Below are positions 54,571 through 64,000 of a stretch of 64,000 nucleotides of DNA, piece after piece. Each line of letters starts with the position of its first letter. The stretch's first letter is position 1. This DNA is from Argyresthia goedartella (Eukaryota > Arthropoda > Insecta > Lepidoptera > Argyresthiidae): assembly GCA_949825045.1 (NCBI GenBank), contig OX463810.1, positions 38,078,201 to 38,142,200 on the forward strand, read 5' to 3'. A program made the translations under genes and the position numbers. The notes under the pieces are model-generated. The model was not told the DNA's origin, ran no database searches, and saw only the letters and a program-made list of their open reading frames with translations.

Positions 54571-57500
54571 TTGGGGGACGATTCTAGTTCGCGTCCGCAG
54601 GAGTGTACCCACCGAAACCCTGCACGTGTCCCCCGGGTGGTGCTAAACAAACTAGAAACCATAGGCAAATAGGCTACACTAAGAAGATATCATAACCTTA
54701 AAATGGTTACTACAAATCTAAAAGGCTCTTCTCAGAGCCCAACGACCAAGAATGTTGGACCATCCGTCCGCATTCTGCAGCTGAACATAGAAGGCATAAG
54801 CGCCTCAAAATGTGACTTCTTAATTAGGACATTAAACGACCAAAAGATTGACATCGTACACATTCAGGAAACATATACTAAAGACACGACAGATCTCGAC
54901 AGGAGGGGCCAGCTCCCGGGTTATATCTTAGTAAAGGCTCTCCATCACCGCCAATACGGCATAGCCACATACGCGAAATCCTCCCTCAGCGGTGTCCAAC
55001 TTCTAAATGCAAATGATGACAACCAGATTTTTACCATTACTATAATAGTCGACGACTTGACCCTTATAAATGTCTACAAACTACCTAACGCCAAGTGGCC
55101 TCAGTCAAGTCCACCACAGCTGTGGTGATTAGGGTGATTTCAATAGCCATTACACTAACTGGCGGTATCAGAAGACAAACGAAAACGGGGTACAGTTGGT
55201 GCAATGGGTGGAACACCTCGACCTTCACCTAGTGTTTGACGCCAAAGACATGGGTACTTTCCATTCAGCGAGGTGGAACAAAGACTATAATCCCGACCTA
55301 ACATTCGTATCGAAATACTCTCTAGACCAACCCCTACCTTCAACCCATCTAGTCTTCCCTAATAGCCAACACCGACCTGTCATACTGGACGTTGGCCTGA
55401 AAATCATGCTGTCTAACTCCATGCCTCTGCCAAGGTAGAATTTCAACCGAGCTGACTGGGAGGGATTCAAGGAGAAGCTCGACTCAGACCTACTATCCGC
55501 GGACATTGAGCCGACCGTCGCAAACTACGACAAATTTATCAACATAATCATCCGAACAGCCAAGAAAACCATACCCAGAGGCTTTAGGTAAGAATATATC
55601 CCAGGTTGGAATGCCGAAAGCGAAGACCTATAAAGGGAGTACAAAAACACAGGAGATCGCATTGAAGGTGCACAACTACTCCAGGCTCTCGATTCCCACA
55701 GAGAAAGAAAAGTGGAAGACTGTGGTAGAACAAATGGACTACAGAAAATCTAGTCGCAAAGCCTGGAAAACGTTGAATAGCCTAACAGGCAAACACCACA
55801 CGCAGAATGTGTGCAAAGGCGCAAGCCCCGACGCCATAGCAGCTCGAATGGTTCAGGTAAATCGAGCCAAACGCGATAAGATTTTCACCAAAAAGATCAA
55901 AAGGAGTCTTAAGAGCCTCAAAGAGTGTGCACCCTCAAACCCACACCTCTCCAGACCTTTCGGGATAGGCGAAGTAATCAACGGAATCAAGCTCCTGAAA
56001 AATAACAAGGCTGCCGGGCCTGACAAGATCTTCAATGAATTCCTCAAACACATGGGACATGCCGCAGTAAGCTGCACTACCGCCCTGTTCTCTGACATCC
56101 TAGCATACAATATACTCCCCAAACAATTTAAGATAGCTAAAGTAATAGCAACACTCAAACCTGGAAAAACAGAACAATTGCCGGAGAACTACCGTCCCAT
56201 AGCACTTCTCATTTGCGTCTACAAACTGCTGGAAAGAGTCCTGCTTGGCAGAATTGAACCATACATCGAAGCAGTCACACCGCCAGAGCAAGCCGGCTTT
56301 CGAAGAGGTAGAAACTGCACAGACCAGGTCCTATCACTCACTAGCTATATTGCGTCCGGTTTTCAAAAGCAGCTTAAGTCCGCCGCGGTTTTCATAGACC
56401 TAACGGCAGCCTACGACACTGTCTGGAGACAAGGCCTCGTCTACAAAATCCTGACCGCAATTCCAAGTAGAGAGATAGCAAACCTTATCTCAAGCATGCT
56501 GACCGAACGCCAATTCAAAGTCCACCTAGGAAACGCCAAAAGCCGCACTAGAATACTAAACGACGGACTACCACAAGATTCAGTGGCCCCTAAACTCTTT
56601 AACCTCTATATCCACACCTCCCTCAAACTAAGGGTATTAAATTTATATACGCCGATGACATCGCGCTCGTCACGCAGAGCAGAGATTTCAGCATCGGTCT
56701 TGGCTACCGACCTGGAAATCATGGGAGTCTACCTGAAATCCTGGCGCCTAATTCCCAGTGCAAGCAAGACAGAAGTGTCATGCTTACATCTAAACAATAA
56801 GGCGGCAAACTATAAACCACAAATCCCTTTCAACGGGTAGATTCTTAAGTACAGCCCCTGCCCAAAGTATCTTGGAATCACCCTCGATAGGTCCCTGACT
56901 TATAGGGTCCTTTCGAAGTTATCACAAAAGGTTGCAACCAGAAATAACATTATCCATAAACTCTGCGGTACATCGTGGGGTGCAACCGCCGACTGCCTGC
57001 AAACATCCGGCATATCCCTGGTCTACTCCGCTGCCGAGTATGGTGCCCCGGTCTGGCTGAACAGTGCCCATGTACACAAACTGGACACCAAGCTAAATGA
57101 CACCATGCGCTGTATCTCCGGTACCGTTAAATCGACTCCTACTCATTGGCTGCCCGTCCTGAGTCACATCGCCCCTCCACACCTCCTTAGAAGACAGGCA
57201 CTGAACAGAGAAACTGATAAGATACGGGCCCAGCCCAGTCTGCCTGCTCGCGACTACTTCTGCAGACCACCCCCGCACCGGCTCAAGTCTCGAAACTCAC
57301 CTTACGCTTCAGCAAAAAACTCACCCCAGTACGACCTCTCCGAGAGCTGGAAGTCAGAGTGGAGCCAAGCTACTAAATGACCGTGAACGACCTGGACCCT
57401 ACGTCCAAGTTACCGGGTTTCGGCTTACCGCGCAACCAATGGTGCCGCCTGAGCAGACTCCGGACTGGGCACGGTCGGTGCAACTACTTCCGACACAAGT

Positions 57501-57699
57501 GGGGTTGGAGAGATAGTGCCATGTGTGAGTGCAGGGTAGAAATACAAACCATGGAGCACATCGTTCAGCGCTGCCCTTTGACAGCTTACAATGGACCCCC
57601 CCGAGATCTGTTTGACCATCCTCCTGACGCGGCCAACTGGCTTAGCACATTGAATATTCCCCTGTAGCCTATTCATTCATTCAAGGCATTAAATAAATA
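54571..57699 (+). mobile_element. ingi/Vingi-like LINE inserted in a jockey element
   Basis: An 11-bp target duplication AGTCTCCAAGT flanks it (54560-54570 and 57700-57710). The inserted 3.13 kb begins TTGGGGGACGATTCTAGTTC and ends with TTAAATAAATA. Reading jockey codons directly across the duplication gives an unbroken NISLQVRDIIVLSKL, confirming the empty site. Clade assignment (ingi/Vingi or a near relative) is from RT wording and is tentative. Confidence 0.85.
54703..57667 (+). pseudogene. ingi/Vingi-like endonuclease-reverse transcriptase, broken
   Basis: Endonuclease: VRILQLNIEGISASKCDFL, IDIVHIQETYT (54703-55128), then HWRYQKTNENG and PDLTFVSKYSL in other frames. RT from 55611 for 409 codons: NNKAAGPDKIFNEFLKH, NYRPIALLICVYKLLERV, EQAGFRRGRNCTDQVLSL, VFIDLTAAYDTVWRQGLVYK, with the first catalytic Asp present. 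The YADD box is encoded at about 56648 (YADDIALVTQSRDFS) but in another frame after a shift near 56630. C-terminal pieces include YLGITLDRSLTY and a final C-x-C-x8-H-x4-C motif (CECRVEIQTMEHIVQRC, near 57530). A full set of domains, no longer in one frame. Confidence 0.8.
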
Positions 57700-57710
57700 A
57701 GTCTCCAAGT

Positions 57711-58345
57711 CAGAGACATAATTGTGCTTAGCAAGCTTCACTAGGATCACAGGCCAGTCTTATACAATCCCGGCAGGACATTCGACCGACCGACTGAAAC
57801 CAGGACCGTTATTAACAGCCGGAAATTTAAGCAAGCCCTCAGCAAACCAGACCCAAGATTAGATATCAGATCAGAAATCGACAATAGAGCCCAACTAGAA
57901 GCCAAAATTTCTGATATAGGCGGCAGTATCAACAAAGCCCTTACTGGCGCCTCTAGTAAGGTCCCGGTATAGGCCAACCATCGCTTTGAGCTCTCAGAGG
58001 ATCTGAGAATGCTGCTTACAGTAAATAATGCGGCACAGAAAGCCCCGGGGCTTGATAAAATCACTAACACGGCAATACAATCTTTCCCTCTCAGACTCCT
58101 CACCACGCTTACGGTAATTTTCAATGCATCCTTCCGTCTCTGAGCCTTTCCAACCGCTCGGAAAGAAGCCGGCGTTATTGGCTTCCACAAACCCCGGAAA
58201 GATCGAACCGACCCCATTAGCTATCGCGCCATTAGTTTACTGTCTTCCATAGGCAAAGTCTACGAACGGCTTATTCTCAACCGGCGCAAAGACATTTGCG
58301 TAGATAAAAACCTCATACCCAACGAACAGGTCGATCTTTTTGACG
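57711..58345 (+). pseudogene. jockey-clade LINE, EN end and RT start (right half of the split copy)
   Basis: It continues the frame of 54082-54570 (VRDIIVLSKL, stop, DHRPVLYNPG), then ALSKPDPRLDIRSEIDNRAQ, APGLDKITNTAIQSFPLRLL, FPTARKEAGVIGFHKPRKDR and ISYRAISLLSSIGKVYERLI, the fingers of a jockey RT. Stops are at 57972 and 58141. It ends after NEQVDLF near 58345, before the palm, so the rest of the element is missing. Confidence 0.8.
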
Positions 58346-59009
58346 CATCGCGCGCGTGAGAAGTGTAGGTATCTAAACAACACACAGCAGACATAGCATA
58401 CAGCAACAGCGCAATAACTTGTTCACAACGTTATTTTGATTTTGTTATGTTTCTCCTACAGTTTTGTTATCATAACTTTATAAAAGCGCTGCAATAACGA
58501 AACGAATTGATTATAACGTTACGTAACACAATATAGCGATATTTTTTAACGTTATGAAGGTCTGCCCGGACATAGCAGGGAGATCTGACTCCCGGGCATG
58601 GTTAATAACATGTTTTCCCCTCAAACAAAAAAAAAACACGTTTCAGTCTGTGCCTGTGTCGAGCAGTCGTACGGAGCTCACCTCCTCCCACATTAATGGA
58701 CTAGCCAGTCCCCGTGTTTAGTATGATAGTTCTGTAACTAGTGCTTCCTGTGTCAAGTGTTATTACTGTGTGTAGTACAGGACTCTTGTCCTAAAAATAA
58801 TAATAAACTGTGTTCTAAGGAAGTTATCTCCATTGCTCGAGTACCCACACACACACACACATCCATCACCATGTATACCGATAGAACAGATGTCGAGGAA
58901 TCACAACGATCCATCTCACCCATCCTCGGGACGCCCTCAGCCATCGGTCCTTACCCTTCTGCGACATACACTTTATATATTTATATATACCAATAATAAT
59001 CGTTGCCTA
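58346..59009. other. Non-coding DNA
   Basis: A (CA)n run at about 58846-58860 and a short TATA-rich stretch near 58970-58990. Nothing else recognised. Confidence 0.4.
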
Positions 59010-59250
59010 ATCTAAGACCTTGCTGTTAATAATTTGGAATTATTTATTCCTGCTTATAAATTATGATAATGATATTATAACATTTGTATTAGATAAGCAC
59101 AAGCAATTTTTAGAAGAGATCAAAAAAACAATCTGTGGGGTTTTCTACGCCCTTCTTCTCCCACAGTGGTCCAAGGTAGAGAAGTGGCAAAAAATGACAA
59201 TTGCTAAGAATATGTAAATATCTACAGTAATAAAGACATTTGGAATTTCA
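59010..59250 (+). repeat. 3' UTR of Zenon/CR1-like LINE
   Basis: AGACCTTGCTGTTAATAATT, TTTATTCCTGCTTATAAATT, GTTTTCTACGCCCTTCTTCT + CCCACAGTGGTCC and TGTAAATATCTACAGTAATA match 31793-32012 throughout. 5'-truncated insertion with no coding sequence. Confidence 0.8.
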
Positions 59251-59614
59251 ATTTGGATTACATAAAGTGTAAGTCGATCAAGGATTTGAAACCAAAATTA
59301 ATATTTGTTTCTTACAATTAGTAAATGTTTTAATAAAATTGGAAATTTATTATCTAATGCTATTTAAATATGATCCCTTTTTAATCCTAAAAAACAATTG
59401 CTTAACCAAAAAAAATAGTTTTCTCAAAAAAAATAATTGTAGGTATGCCTAATTAAAGAAGCAGATTGTCTATAATTTATAATCAAATATATAGCTCAGG
59501 CTGCCTTTTTTAAAAGCTTTTATTTATCTTACTTTGTATGTATGTGTTGCCGTTAGAATGCAGGACCCGTTAATGTGCACATTAACTAGGTAATTTGCAG
59601 ATTTCCTGTTACGA
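59251..59614. other. AT-rich non-coding DNA
   Basis: Nothing recognised. Confidence 0.4.
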
Positions 59615-59700
59615 ACATGGGGTCTCCTCGCTCCGCTCGGCTCCAGGTTGTATCATAAAGTTGTGACCTAACTCAACCTAACTTTAGTATTCGGACTGAA
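59615..59700 (+). repeat. Short repeat, ATGGGGTC...GGCTCCA, copy 2
   Basis: ATGGGGTCTCCTCGCTCCGC, TCGGCTCCAGGTTGTATCAT and AAGTTGTGACC match 5976-6028. Confidence 0.5.
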
Positions 59701-59949
59701 ATTAGCCGCAAACATTATTAATTATTATATTTGACGCGAAATAGATTTTGTCTGTCATACCTACATAATTTCATAATTAGAAATCATATAAAAAACAAGA
59801 GTTACATAAAAAAGTGTACAAAGGAGAGTTTATCTCTAATAAAATATCTCTTCCAGTAAACCAGGTTAAGATGGGAAAAGTTATTTGCTGAGCAGGGGTA
59901 CACCTATGTTTACAACAATATAACGGAATAAACGAGTACTTATGCATAT
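59701..59949. other. AT-rich non-coding DNA
   Basis: Nothing recognised. Confidence 0.4.
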
Positions 59950-60670
59950 TAATAAATAATAGTAGTTTATGTGACTCCTACATAATGGAGGGCATTAATA
60001 CTCGAGAGTTTTAATGCCTAATTATGTACAGTTACATACACTAGTTTATCTACACACATATCATAATTTTTTGTATGTAATATTACCAACTTGCTAGTTA
60101 CTTTGTAATCTAATCTAATAGTGTAAATACCTACTTGTAATTATTTCTGCGTAATACGGAACCACGCACAAACCTACGTGGTTTTTGTGATTCTTTCAAA
60201 TGAACTTGTATTATAGTTTGGTTTTTAATAAATAAATAAAAAAATTAAATTAAAAAAATTCATAAGCTCTCTTTGATGTGTTCAGGAACCGCATGTTTGA
60301 CCGGCATTGTGGCTCTGCAGTTGTTTAGCTTGTTCTGTAGCACCAACTTCACGCAGGCGGGCGTTGGCGCTCGAAATTTGTATGTCAGTACCAACTTCAC
60401 AGACAAACAGGGGCGGCATGCAGGCGGGCGTCGGCGTTCGAAATTTGAATGTCATAATATGTAGAAAATTTGCACATTATGGTCATAATGTGTAATTTTC
60501 CAGATAAGAAATGAGTTTTTACCAAGTAGTTTAACATTATGCTGATCGTAACGTGCGGTTTTTGTACGCAGTATAGAGGGTTTATTATACGTGTGTAGAT
60601 AAAATAATGTATGTTTATGTGACTGATTCATAATGCCTAATTATGTACAATTACATAGGTACACTAGTTT
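59950..60670 (-). mobile_element. TATCTACACACGTATC MITE, copy with a nested insertion
   Basis: Ends at 60048 (TTATCTACACACATATCATAA) and, inverted, near 60603 (GTGTGTAGATAA). The core runs opposite to the 34811 copy (AAGCTCTCTTTGATGTGTTC, ACCAACTTCACAGACAAACA, ACCAAGTAGTTTAACATTAT). The outer flanks GACTCCTACATAATGGAGGG and CCTAATTATGTACAATTACA also recur at other copies. The core is partly duplicated internally: CACCAACTTCACGCAGGCGG + GCGTTGGCGCTCGAAATTTG is followed by a second, similar stretch. Confidence 0.7.
60067..60259 (+). mobile_element. Small retroinsertion inside the MITE
   Basis: TCATAA at 60061-60066 is repeated at 60260-60265, and the intact MITE reads ATATCATAAGCTCTC without a break. 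The inserted 193 bases end in an A-rich tail (AATAAATAAATAAAAAAATT). This fits a LINE-mobilised insertion. Its source is not recognised. Confidence 0.65.
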
Positions 60671-60927
60671 TCTACATTATAATAATAGAAACGAACAGAC
60701 TCATTGAGCAAAAATCCGCAAGTGCATCGTCAATTAAAATAAGCTAAGAATTTTAAATTACCTTATTAAAAACTACACAAACACAAAAACTGAACACAAT
60801 AAAAAACAAAAAACTAAACAAATAAACCGCCCCAGGATATGCCCGACCCAAAGGTACCCATCACACTGGCAGCATTACCGCGCTGCACAGGAACGCTCCG
60901 GAACGATTGTCAAAACCTCGAATCTCG
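60671..60927. other. AT-rich non-coding DNA
   Basis: Nothing recognised. Confidence 0.4.
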
Positions 60928-61150
60928 TATATCTACACACATATCAAAAGCTCTCTTGGATGTGTTCAGGAACCGCATGTTCGGCCGGCATTAAGGCATT
61001 GATAATGGCTTGTTTAGCTTGTTCAGTACGTGGTGGTTCAGATAGTACCAACTTCACAGACAGACTAGGGGCGGCACTCGGGCGGGGCGGGCGTCGGCGT
61101 TTGAAATTTGAATTTTCTAATTTGTCGAAAATTTATACATTTTGGTCATA
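60928..61150 (-). repeat. TATCTACACACGTATC MITE, truncated copy
   Basis: TATCTACACACATATCAAAA, GCTCTCTTGGATGTGTTCAG and CGTTTGAAATTTGAATTTTC follow the order of the 60260-60470 core. It breaks off at about 61150, where a LINE fragment begins. Confidence 0.7.
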
Positions 61151-62318
61151 ATGGCTGGCAACAAGGCTGCGTTCTCGCGCCTACATTTTTCGCGTTGTAC
61201 TTTGCGGTCTTAGTCGACGTAGGGACGTTATACAATCCTCTCCAGAAGGTGTACGCATTCGTTTCCGCACCAATGGCAGTGTTTTTAAACTTGCGAGACT
61301 AAAAGCCCGCACAAAAGTCTCATATGCGGTGGTCACTGAGATCATCTACGCAGATGACCTATGCTTTGTGACGGAATCCCCAGAAAGCCTGCAACAGCTC
61401 ATGTCCGATCTTGAAAAGTCTTGCCGTAAATTCGGCCTCAAGATCAGCGTCAAAAAGACGGAGGTGATGTCCCTAGACATCGACGGTCACGAGCCGCTCC
61501 AAATTAAACTTGGCGAGGACGAGCTGAAGCAGATCGATAAGTTCCGCTACCTGGGGAGAACTTTAACATCCAAGTGCGACCTTCAGCAACCAACAGCAGG
61601 ATCGGAGCTGCAGCTGCAGCATTTTGGAAGCTGGATAACAAAGTCTTCTGTTCACACGACATAAAGATAGGTACGAAGGTCTCAGTATACATGGCAATCG
61701 TCCTGCCTAATCTCCTGCATGCTGCGGAAACTTGGACGTTCCGCCGTCACATCCACTCGCTAGACCGTTTCCACCTCAGATGTCTACGCAAGATCATGAA
61801 CGGTGGTCTGATCGTGTGCGGAACACTGAAGTGCTGCGACGTGCCAATGTAGGTGGCGTTGAGGCCTACCTCATGCGGCGACATGCAGCTTCGGTGGTGC
61901 GACAGGTGTCAAGGATGGCAGAGCAGAGGGTTGTGAACAGTTGTGAAGCACATCTTCTACTCAGAACTTGAGGAGGGCCATGAATGCGCGCAAGCGTGGC
62001 TGACAACTCCTCAGGTTCAAAGATGTGCTGAAGCGGCACATGAAGAGGTGCGGCATAGAGTCTTCGCAGTGGGAGAAGCATGTCGCCCTCAGACCCGAGT
62101 GGAGGGCTGTGGTCAAAACCAAAGTCCGTGAATTTGAAATCCACTGCAGCGCCGAGCTCGACACCAAGCGCGATTTGTTAAATGCCCGACCACCTGCGCG
62201 AACTCAGTACTATTATATTAATGGTGTGCTCACATGCCCGCAATGCGCGAGGATCTTCACAAGGAAGATTGGCTACACAAGCCACATGCGAGCACACGAG
62301 CGAGTTCAAATCTCATGA
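61151..62318 (+). pseudogene. LINE RT 3' part with a C-terminal C2H2 finger
   Basis: QQGCVLAPTFFALYF opens the fragment, then EIIYADDLCFVTESPESLQQ with an intact YADD at about 61347, FGLKISVKKTEVMSL, and [19 protein letters not shown]. Frames change near 61580 and 61850 ([28 protein letters not shown]). The last frame ends with CPQC, 12 residues, then HMRAH, a C2H2 zinc finger. Such a finger after the RT is known in some RTE-related LINEs and may guide RNA or DNA binding. The RT start is missing. Clade not certain. Confidence 0.7.
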
Positions 62319-62549
62319 AGCGGTCGCCGTGACCGAAACCAGTGGACCACTTATATATAATAGCTCATGCCCGCAACTTCAGATGCGTGTTCCTAGGAAG
62401 TACCATTTACCGTTACCCTCCTTCTGGTGTAGTTGGATAAAAAAAAACTTATATGTTGTGGAAAATTTCATTCAAATCCGTTTAACCGTTTTTTGCGTAT
62501 TAAAGGCACAAAAATATATTATCCCTGGGTAATATATATATCACCGTAA
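62319..62549. other. Non-coding DNA
   Basis: ATTTCATTCAAATCCGTTTA at 62466 resembles phrases of dispersed lepidopteran repeats; the family is not named. Confidence 0.35.
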
Positions 62550-62690
62550 GATAGTAAAAACCGTTAGTAGATCAACTAACGGTTTTTCTCTTAAGTTGGT
62601 CAACTATCGACAGATAGTAAACTGTAGCGTACTGCGTACTATATGACGCGTTAGTTGATCAACTAACGGTTCAAACCGTTAAATAGAAAA
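62550..62690. repeat. Palindrome cluster on ACCGTTAGTTGATCAACTAACGGT
   Basis: CGTTAGTTGATCAACTAACG at 62649-62668 is a perfect 20-bp palindrome. At 62556-62587 AAACCGTTAGTAGATCAACT + AACGGTTTTT is a near-perfect relative, and AACGGTTCAAACCGTT follows at about 62665. AAGTTGGTCAACTA between them is another half-match. No ORF. Confidence 0.8.
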
Positions 62691-62744
62691 CTGGTTTAAA
62701 CATGAATTGCAAACGCAGGGTTCGCCACTCGTCACGGTGAACCT

Positions 62745-64000
62745 CCCGGAAGGGCGAAAAGCGGGCTTTGGACACCCGCTTTGCTACGTGGAATGTGCGA
62801 GGAGCGATGGATGAAAAGATTGATAAAGTGTGTGATATGATGGATACAAAGAGAGTAGATGTGTGTTGTGTGAATGAGACTAAAAGGAAAGGGTCAGGAA
62901 CAACTACCCATGGCCTTTTTACAGCCTACTGGTCTGGAGTTACAGAGGCCGAGGTAGGATGTAAGGGGGTAGGGATTGTCCTCTCCCAATATATGGCACA
63001 GTGTGTTAGTGAGTATGAATGTGTAAACCCAAGAATCCTCTGGGTCAGACTCAGGGTGGGGCCCAGATATGGGTCTGACGCAGAGGGTTCGAGTGGGTAG
63101 GAGTGAAACGAGATGGTTATGATCAAGTGCTGGGTAAGTTTGTTGACGAAAGGGTCAACGAGAACGGTTTAACTCTTCTCGAAGTGTGTCTGGAAAATAA
63201 TCTTTGTGTGACGAACACTTTGTTTTATCACAAAAAGATTCACATGTATACTTGGCAGAGACAGCAAGTAAGGAGTATGATTGATTTTATAATTGTTGAT
63301 GAAAGACTGAGAAACAACATTATCGACACGAGAGTATGGCGGGGCGCTAACCTAGCATCGGATCATTTTCTGGTGATAAGCCAGATAAATGGTCTGTTCA
63401 AACGATGGCGACATCACCCTCAAATGCCGACAACATAGTTGGAACGTATAAAAGTAGAGACATTACGAGAAGAGTGTGTGAAAGTAGAATATAAGAAGAG
63501 ACTGGCTGTACACTTTGAGAAGATTAATTTGAAAGGAGAGTGTGACCTTGTCATGGAACAGTTTTGGTCAATAATAAAAAATGGAGTGATAGAGTCTTCA
63601 AGAGAAGTATGTGGTGTGACCAAAAGGAAGAAAGGAAAAAGACCAGAACAAGTTGTCTGGTGGGATGATGAAGTAAGAAAGGTGGTGGATGTTAAGAAAA
63701 AGGCATGGTTGGACTTGTTAGCTACAAAAGCTAACATGAGAGTAAATGGTGATAGAATAAATGAAGAAGATGTAGATGGAGCGACTGAGAAGTATAGAGT
63801 CTTGAAAAGACTGGTGAAAGAATGTGTGACAACAAAGAAAGAACAGATAAAAGAGCGATGTGATGGAAGGTTTTCTGACAATTTCCGGGCCAAAATCAAG
63901 ATTTTTTGGAAATTGGTGAAGGATGCCCGAGGAAAGTCAGAAAAAAACAAATTTTAATGTAATTAGAAGTGAAAATGGTGATGTTTTGAATGAGGAAGAA
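62745..64000 (+). mobile_element. RTE-type LINE, 5' part, continuing off the window
   Basis: The leader CCTCCCGGAAGGGCGAAAAG + CGGGCTTTGGACACCCGC directly precedes the endonuclease. Coding similarity continues to the window end (VIRSENGDVLNEEE in the last bases, in a different frame from the segment before). Confidence 0.7.
62768..63957 (+). pseudogene. RTE-type endonuclease and linker, internally deleted
   Basis: FATWNVRGAMDEKIDKVCDM, VDVCCVNETKRKGSG and GCKGVGIVLSQY give the N-terminal half of the endonuclease. After LRVGPRYG the sequence jumps, in another frame, to WVGVKRDGYDQVLGKF; the GDFN block that should lie between is missing. It resumes with LLEVCLENNLCVTNTLFYHK, YTWQRQQVRSMIDFIIVDER and SDHFLVISQI, ending at a TAG at 63436-63438, then continues in the same frame as a basic, Lys/Glu-rich linker (KRPEQVVWWDDEVRKVVDVK) to 63957. 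The RT should follow beyond the window. The loss of GDFN makes this endonuclease inactive. Confidence 0.75.

Overview
This window is AT-rich insect nuclear DNA, most likely from a moth or butterfly (Lepidoptera). The clues are short runs of the GTAGGTACCTA type scattered everywhere, a dense mix of insect transposons (CR1/Zenon-like, RTE, jockey and ingi/Vingi-like LINEs, BEL/Pao, piggyBac, hAT MITEs, tRNA-derived SINEs), and two intron-containing host genes with GT-AG splice sites. There is no sign of bacterial gene organisation, CRISPR arrays or a phage.

Layout. 1-4137: a CR1/L2-group LINE with a partial ORF1 and a lightly damaged EN-RT ORF2. 4138-8700: dispersed repeats, a possible THAP-like exon relic and a four-unit tandem array. 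8705-10758: a dead piggyBac element with TTAA ends. 10759-26800: mostly non-coding, with a 31-bp minisatellite, nested repeats, a hAT MITE with a clear 8-bp target duplication, a second CR1 fragment, an inverted LTR/gag structure and several hairpin MITEs. 26824-26889 (minus) may be a signal-peptide first exon beside a GC-rich promoter-like region; if so, the DNA to its left is partly intron. 28593-29589: a second, short piggyBac-type element. 30600-32125: a LINE fragment inserted in a MITE. 34095-35190: a SINE and an intact MITE copy.

Host gene block, minus strand: a 348-residue Myb/SANT-like DNA-binding protein (39010-42563, three exons) lies just upstream of the mitochondrial ATP synthase inhibitor IF1 (36043-38707, three exons, 105 residues). 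These are the only genes here I consider likely to be functional host genes.

42960-49825: a complete BEL/Pao retrotransposon with nearly identical LTRs, a 5-bp target duplication, a tRNA-Trp type primer site and one open 1773-codon Gag-Pol frame. It starts about 400 bp upstream of the Myb/SANT start codon. 51106-58345 is a nest of LINEs: an RTE copy with its own target duplication, then a jockey fragment split by an ingi/Vingi-like LINE whose 11-bp target duplication allows the jockey reading frame to be followed across the insertion. 58346-64000: further MITEs, one carrying a small retroinsertion, a LINE 3' end with a C-terminal C2H2 finger, a palindrome cluster and the start of an RTE-type LINE that runs off the window.

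I found no convincing new multigene system. The most informative observations are the nested insertions with readable empty sites, the young BEL element with a duplicated Pol segment in its leader and a long hairpin in its LTR, and the inverted-LTR gag structure at 21746-22167. All family assignments are from memory of motifs; no database search was run.
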